Assembly: GCA_002724975.1 (NCBI GenBank)
Contig: PBQF01000060.1
Location: 1-10,547 of the forward strand
Source of the DNA: Parcubacteria group bacterium
GTDB lineage: Bacteria; Patescibacteriota; Minisyncoccia; Phycocordibacterales; GCA-002724975
Direction: 5' to 3'
DNA length: 10,547 nucleotides
Made by a program: the position numbers and the translations under genes
The notes under the pieces: generated by a model
Told to the model about the DNA's origin: nothing
What the model saw: only the letters and a program-made list of their open reading frames with translations
The model's database searches: none
In this document: piece after piece, positions 7,701 through 10,547 of the stretch
How the letters are laid out: every line of letters starts with the position of its first letter
How positions within the stretch are numbered: the stretch's first letter is position 1

Positions 7701-9532
7701 AACAAGACCTATTTGATCTGGTTATAATTGATGAGGCATCACAAGTCAGTATAGCTCAGGCTTTTCCAGCACTATTAAGGACGAAGAAGGTTCTGGTACT
7801 GGGTGACAGAAAGCAGTTTAGTAACGTTAAATCCGCACACGCACGTACTGATACAAACAAAGAATATCTAAACAAGCTGGAGAAGACCTTTAGAAAACAT
7901 GTGTCAGAAGATGTTACAAAGCTAACAAGGTTGAACAAGTTCAATATAAAAACATCAATCTTAGAATTCTGTGAACACATTACTAACTACAACATAATGC
8001 TACTAAAGCATTTCAGAGGATACAAAGAACTTATCTCGTATTCTAACCATTACTTTTATGATGATAGCCTGCAAGCAATTAAGATTCGTGGGAAGAATAT
8101 TGATGAGGTTATCAAATTCTCAATGTTGGAGCATGATAAAAAGATCGAATTACTCAACAATACCAATCAGCAAGAAACCGAAACCATCATTGCCGAACTT
8201 AAACGTATATTGAAAGAACAACCAGACTCCTCGGTAGGCATTATTACCCCACATACCAATCAACAAAAAATGCTAGTTGATGCTGTAGCAGAATTGTCCG
8301 CGCGTGAGGATCTTTATGAACGGTTAAAGCTAAAGATTATGACATTTGACACATGTCAGGGTGAAGAACGAGATATTATAATTTACTCAATGGTAGCATC
8401 ACCTGTTGAGGATCAGTTACGCTGGATATTCATTAAAGATTTGAATTCGGTTGATTTAGAAGCTGATGGCATGATCAGGGCACAACGTCTAAATGTTGGC
8501 CTAAGTCGTTCAAAGGAATGTTTGCATTTTGTGTGTAGTAAGCCATTAGAACATTATGGCGGCTCAATTGGTGAAGCACTAAGGTACTACAAGAAGGTTC
8601 TTGACGAAGCTCATAAATTGCCAGATCCAGATAGCGTTGATCCTAAATCTCCAATGGAAAAAAAAGTGCTAGATTGGATTCAGCAAACTGCTTTCTTCAA
8701 AGCTCATAAGGAAGACATCCGACTAGACACACAGTTTCCATTAGGAGAATATCTAAAACAGTTAGACAAATTTTATAACCATCCGAACTATGTTGTAGAC
8801 TTCCTATTGGTTTATCGTGAAGACGGTGGCAAGGAATACAAGATCATTATTGAGTATGATGGCTTTGAAGGACATTTTAAACGTGATGCTGATGTTGACA
8901 GGAGTAACTATGCCAACTACTACACAGACGAACACGTAGAGCGTGAGAAGATATTAGAAAGTTATGGATATAAATTCCTTCGGATTAATAGGTTTAACGT
9001 TGGCAAAGCCCCTATAACTACATTAAACGATAGATTAGAAATGCTGCTAAAAAAAAACTCTAATAACCTAAATAGCTTCCTTGAAAATATCCAATCAAAC
9101 ATAAAAGGTCTTAATGAAGGAGACATGAAAGAATGTCCCAACTGCTGCGAAGTAAAGACTATTCATGCATTTAAGGATCTTACACTTAAATCGGGTATTG
9201 GTACTGTATGTGTTCAATGCAAAATTTTAGGAAGGTCAAAGAAACGACCACATAGACTTAATACCGTTGAAAGGCTATGTCAGAAGTGTGGAGAGACACT
9301 GCCAATCAAAGAATTTAAAGACAATACTTTGAAGAGCGGTTATAGTGTTCACTGTAAAAAATGCAGAAGCAAACAAGTTAAAACAAATCTTGGTACTGCT
9401 CAGTCCGGCATTAGGTGTCCTAGCTGTGGCAGTGCTATGGTGTTGAGAGCTAGAAGGAGAGATGGAAACAAATTTTATGGCTGTTCGAGATTCCCAAGGT
9501 GTAAAGGAACAAAACATTATAGTGGCGATTAG
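4793..9532 (+). CDS. Giant Upf1-like SF1 helicase fused to Vsr/DUF559-like nuclease and zinc modules
   Basis: A 1579-aa multidomain protein. Residues 1 to about 450 are an unrecognised, mostly helical N-domain. The SF1 helicase follows: Q motif LNAEQRQ (467), Walker A GPPGTGKS (490-497), a long insert of about 480 residues with coiled-coil character, Walker B DEASQ (980-984), motif III LVLGDRKQF, a HFRGYKEL block, motif IV GIITPHTNQQ, motif V FDTCQGEERD (1185-1194) and motif VI LNVGLSRS (1233-1240). This is the AAA_11/AAA_12, Upf1-like layout. A nuclease-like domain comes next: NYVVDF (D1336) and IIEYDGFEGH (E1354, D1356, H1361), as in Vsr/DUF559 folds of the PD-(D/E)XK superfamily. The tail has two cysteine modules of identical CX2CX21CX2C spacing (1448-1476, 1496-1524) and a topoisomerase-type zinc ribbon (C1542, C1545, C1564, C1570). 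The role is probably unwinding plus cleavage of foreign nucleic acid; this is inferred from architecture, and the target is unknown. All helicase motifs are intact. It sits between two leader repeats. Confidence 0.88.
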   Translation: MTNLKFFKNNDDPIDESKKLKHLSGTNAFVADVARYFMDFLETDFHKRRLPKRSVQFRNSKNLEIGIKLKKYPKFNALVWKAINNTFDNDIIKTIKKKTFVTKIPDSLLDLITKQIENIKQEEVDKVVGAISEDIKFSVKKFSKEADIALDSTLDNTGKLFKEFFITPLVQKIEKPLETLASANVDSIFLIEEDLTGILVDLIDNKISEIVNLLLADKEVKDIPKELATVLTLQATKDHISRFFKHFAVKDLFAELYSLFNNKNLLDKQQFYLYFCDITVENATFPIFYIPLELERVPSGFGVTFDSVLYVNKKALDYVAQEYNKANEKIGSLKTIQDRVIYLSEEVEGHLLGTMDGVMKEIADFFELKEYIDLNRPEDQTVKGMFVSISNSCYLSLFDQSDEALVNDYETILELLESGNSKLADTFNKLIDSFIHDEPESFVREVEEEWDGTETQERLVCSTPIPLNAEQRQIILALKKPTCKYVTVEGPPGTGKSHTITAVLFNAILDGQSVLVLSDKKEALDVVENKITETMNKVRVNANFQNPILRLGKAGNTYNQILSTTSIKEIKTYHRAYKKEAKVSKKQREDTSNNLKILLKKTIENYEEIKLEDIEKFHMLEAEVVYSGTYSIDFDEIFEKEDPSLDLVEAREKMQEFHEDLDGGSSIICKVFSNLHKDNQSLDSFNNFVTLLEIINDLKSQYPNISKFLTNFSSFSEDDFQNLKPLIESYSEIKHDWFGFLFVGRKVKELNSKFREKFSAKNVDHAHKSFNKLKLVVDFYDDAIRHKEKRELSDGFDAGESYFKTLHNLTANDLINASKDDLKKLLELIERTQNFVDQYPKTSKLSKVDLSLINGVFKNKLFEHSDKEFANIIHYIKLKQRLESQFAAIPNFSYSAIKSALEELTTAQMTHIMDGRVIDFYEEKRNTVKSLKEVIKGKKKFPKDDFLKLKSAFPCILAGIRDFAEYIPMEQDLFDLVIIDEASQVSIAQAFPALLRTKKVLVLGDRKQFSNVKSAHARTDTNKEYLNKLEKTFRKHVSEDVTKLTRLNKFNIKTSILEFCEHITNYNIMLLKHFRGYKELISYSNHYFYDDSLQAIKIRGKNIDEVIKFSMLEHDKKIELLNNTNQQETETIIAELKRILKEQPDSSVGIITPHTNQQKMLVDAVAELSAREDLYERLKLKIMTFDTCQGEERDIIIYSMVASPVEDQLRWIFIKDLNSVDLEADGMIRAQRLNVGLSRSKECLHFVCSKPLEHYGGSIGEALRYYKKVLDEAHKLPDPDSVDPKSPMEKKVLDWIQQTAFFKAHKEDIRLDTQFPLGEYLKQLDKFYNHPNYVVDFLLVYREDGGKEYKIIIEYDGFEGHFKRDADVDRSNYANYYTDEHVEREKILESYGYKFLRINRFNVGKAPITTLNDRLEMLLKKNSNNLNSFLENIQSNIKGLNEGDMKECPNCCEVKTIHAFKDLTLKSGIGTVCVQCKILGRSKKRPHRLNTVERLCQKCGETLPIKEFKDNTLKSGYSVHCKKCRSKQVKTNLGTAQSGIRCPSCGSAMVLRARRRDGNKFYGCSRFPRCKGTKHYSGD

Positions 9533-9543
9533 CTATATAAAAA

Positions 9544-9609
9544 GGGGATAGATCGACGGATCGAAAAGCTAGGCATTACCTACCACCTAGTTTCCCCCTG
9601 ACCTATCCT
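9544..9609 (+). other. Potential three-way-junction structure in the helicase-MORN gap
   Basis: Just after the helicase stop, GGATA (9546-9550) pairs with TATCC (9604-9608). Inside lie two hairpins: GATC-GACG-GATC (9551-9562) and CTAGG (9569-9573) with CCTAG (9586-9590). An alternative outer stem is AGGGGA with TCCCCCT. There is no T run after it, so it is not a classical intrinsic terminator. It ends about 20 bases before the right leader repeat. Its function is unknown: it may be an RNA structure, a protein site or chance. Confidence 0.3.
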
Positions 9610-9627
9610 GAATCTTTGTACAATCCG

Positions 9628-9696
9628 CCCTTCCCCCATCAACCCTGAATATGCTATCATCACGCATTAATCCTCATAGGAGCAGAAACCCATGAA
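9628..9696 (+). repeat. Leader repeat, right copy, driving the MORN-repeat gene
   Basis: This is the second copy of the segment at 4705-4772, in the same orientation. Here AGGAG (9678-9682) is nine bases from the ATG at 9692, which opens the long MORN-repeat frame, so in this copy the leader works as an ordinary ribosome binding site and start. The differences from the left copy are two doublets (AA for TG, GA for CG), one C for T and one extra C. A TATCAT -10-like box is conserved, but no convincing -35 is seen at the usual distance. Confidence 0.85.
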
Positions 9697-10387
9697 TTGG
9701 CTGCCCCACTATTCTGGTAACTTTCATCTTAATATAGTCCTGAAAACTTCTACACGTCCAAGCATATCTTTAATTATATTCCTACTTGCCACAATACTGA
9801 TTATCCCGTCCTTTGCTTCTGCTGAGGTAAAGAAAGAATATTATCCAAGTGGGAAGTTAAAGTCAGAGGTAAATTATATAGATGACAAAAAGGAAGGACT
9901 TAGAAAGATATATTATAAAAGTGGAAAGTTACAAGAGGAGGCAAACTATAAAAACGACAAGAAGGAAGGACTTACAAAGTTATACTCTGTAGGCGGTGAG
10001 TTGCAGTTCGAGGAGAACTATAAAAACGGCAAAAAGGAAGGACTTAAAAAGGAATACTATCCAAGTGGAGAACTAAACTTTGAGAGTAATTATGTAAACG
10101 GCAAAGAGGAAGGGATTGTTAAGATGTATTATAAAAGTGGAAAGTTAAATGCTGATATAAACTTTAAAAACGGTAAGGAGGAAGGACTTAGAAAGGGATA
10201 CTATGAAAATGGAAACTTGATGTTTGAACTAAACTATAAAAATGACAAGCTGGAAGGTGTGTCAAAAACATATTATAAAAATGGTGAATATATGTACATC
10301 GACACTTATAAGAATGATAAGAAAATTAACAGAAAAGCATACACAGAGGAAGGACAACTTAAATTTGAGCAAGATTATCCACAATGA
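9692..10387 (+). CDS. Exported MORN_2-repeat protein (YwqK-like)
   Basis: A 231-aa protein. Residues 1-24 are a long hydrophilic lead, 25-41 a hydrophobic core (SISLIIFLLATILIIPS), and ASA at 42-44 a good signal peptidase I site, so export to the periplasm or surface is likely; no lipobox cysteine is present. The rest is eight tandem repeats of about 24 residues with the pattern K-x-Y-Y-x-S/N-G-x-L ... N-Y-K-N-D/G-K-x-E-G, the MORN_2 (toxin-antitoxin YwqK-like) type. The last repeat is truncated at the C-terminus. Such repeats form extended beta-hairpin stacks and usually mediate binding; no catalytic domain is present. The start at 9692 is fixed by the AGGAG in the leader repeat, and no later start precedes the signal peptide. 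It is probably co-transcribed with the next gene, 40 bp downstream. The family name does not show that it is an antitoxin. Confidence 0.82.
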   Translation: MNWLPHYSGNFHLNIVLKTSTRPSISLIIFLLATILIIPSFASAEVKKEYYPSGKLKSEVNYIDDKKEGLRKIYYKSGKLQEEANYKNDKKEGLTKLYSVGGELQFEENYKNGKKEGLKKEYYPSGELNFESNYVNGKEEGIVKMYYKSGKLNADINFKNGKEEGLRKGYYENGNLMFELNYKNDKLEGVSKTYYKNGEYMYIDTYKNDKKINRKAYTEEGQLKFEQDYPQ

Positions 10388-10427
10388 CTTTGTGATACAA
10401 GCAGAAAATAATAAGGAGGAGTAAATT

Positions 10428-10547
10428 ATGGACAGAAATCAGTTTACGATTGTTTTGATTTTAGTAGTAGCTTCATCTTTTCTCAGTAGTGCTGTTATTC
10501 AATTTTTCAATGGTCATGCTAATGCAGAGACTTCAAATAATTCAGGA
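10428..10547 (+). CDS. Start of an exported or membrane-anchored protein (3' end outside window)
   Basis: Forty codons are visible before the window ends. A strong AAGGAGG (10413-10419) lies eight bases from the ATG. The peptide begins MDRNQFTIVLILVVASSFLS, with a hydrophobic segment at about residues 7-27 and ANA at 31-33, so it has either a cleavable signal peptide or an N-terminal membrane anchor. The following residues are polar (ETSNNSG). The 40-bp gap from the MORN gene, with no terminator, suggests a shared operon. No family can be assigned from this fragment. Confidence 0.75.
   Translation, partial: MDRNQFTIVLILVVASSFLSSAVIQFFNGHANAETSNNSG

Noticed and set aside
9544..9696. An integron attC-like site next to the leader repeat
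   Set aside because: The expected core sites (RYYYAAC and GTTRRRY) are not present at the ends of the inverted repeats, and the repeated leader carries a ribosome binding site and start codon rather than following each gene's stop.
9832..10387. Regular repeats of about 72 bp, considered as a CRISPR array or non-coding satellite
   Set aside because: The periodicity is that of 24-residue MORN_2 repeats in one continuous frame, with divergence following codon positions; there are no spacer-repeat boundaries.
10242..10424. A 60-codon plus-strand frame overlapping the end of the MORN gene
   Set aside because: It is out of frame with the MORN repeats, has no ribosome binding site and no recognisable features.

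Overview
The window is AT-rich bacterial DNA with strong GGAGG-type ribosome binding sites. Two encoded proteins carry N-terminal export signals, which suits a Gram-negative-type bacterium, but nothing here fixes the species. It reads as an accessory, defence-type region: nearly all the coding capacity is nucleases, restriction NTPases and a giant helicase. No rRNA, tRNA, CRISPR array, transposase or integrase was seen.

Layout from left to right. (1) 1-873, plus strand: the C-terminal part of a DUF2779-type protein, with Cas4-like cysteines followed by a DEDD exonuclease fold; its start lies outside the window. (2) 874-1144: a non-coding convergent gap. (3) 4611 down to 1145, minus strand: a probable operon of a 100-aa membrane protein, a possible 38-aa ORF, an McrB-type AAA+ NTPase and an McrC-type PD-(D/E)XK nuclease. 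All junctions overlap or abut. A sigma70-like promoter whose -10 lies in one arm of an 11-bp dyad sits upstream. (4) 4793-9532, plus strand: a 1579-aa Upf1-like SF1 helicase fused to a Vsr/DUF559-like nuclease and three C-terminal zinc modules. (5) 9692-10387: an exported protein made of eight MORN_2-type repeats. (6) 10428 to the edge: the start of another exported or membrane-anchored protein.

The most unusual signal is not a gene. A segment of about 68 bp is present twice in the same orientation (4705-4772 and 9628-9696; 63 of 68 aligned bases identical plus one indel). Each copy contains a ribosome binding site and an ATG. The copies bracket the helicase gene. In the right copy the ATG starts the MORN gene. 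In the left copy it starts a four-codon ORF that stops 10 nt before the helicase ATG, which has no ribosome binding site of its own. The helicase may therefore be a cassette dropped behind a shared leader, or be translated by reinitiation from a minicistron.

How the genes might work together (inference): McrBC is a GTP-driven modification-dependent restriction module, here possibly tied to a membrane partner. The helicase-nuclease looks like a stand-alone DNA- or RNA-processing defence effector. The DUF2779 protein may be unrelated to both. The MORN and terminal genes act in the envelope and need not be part of the same system.
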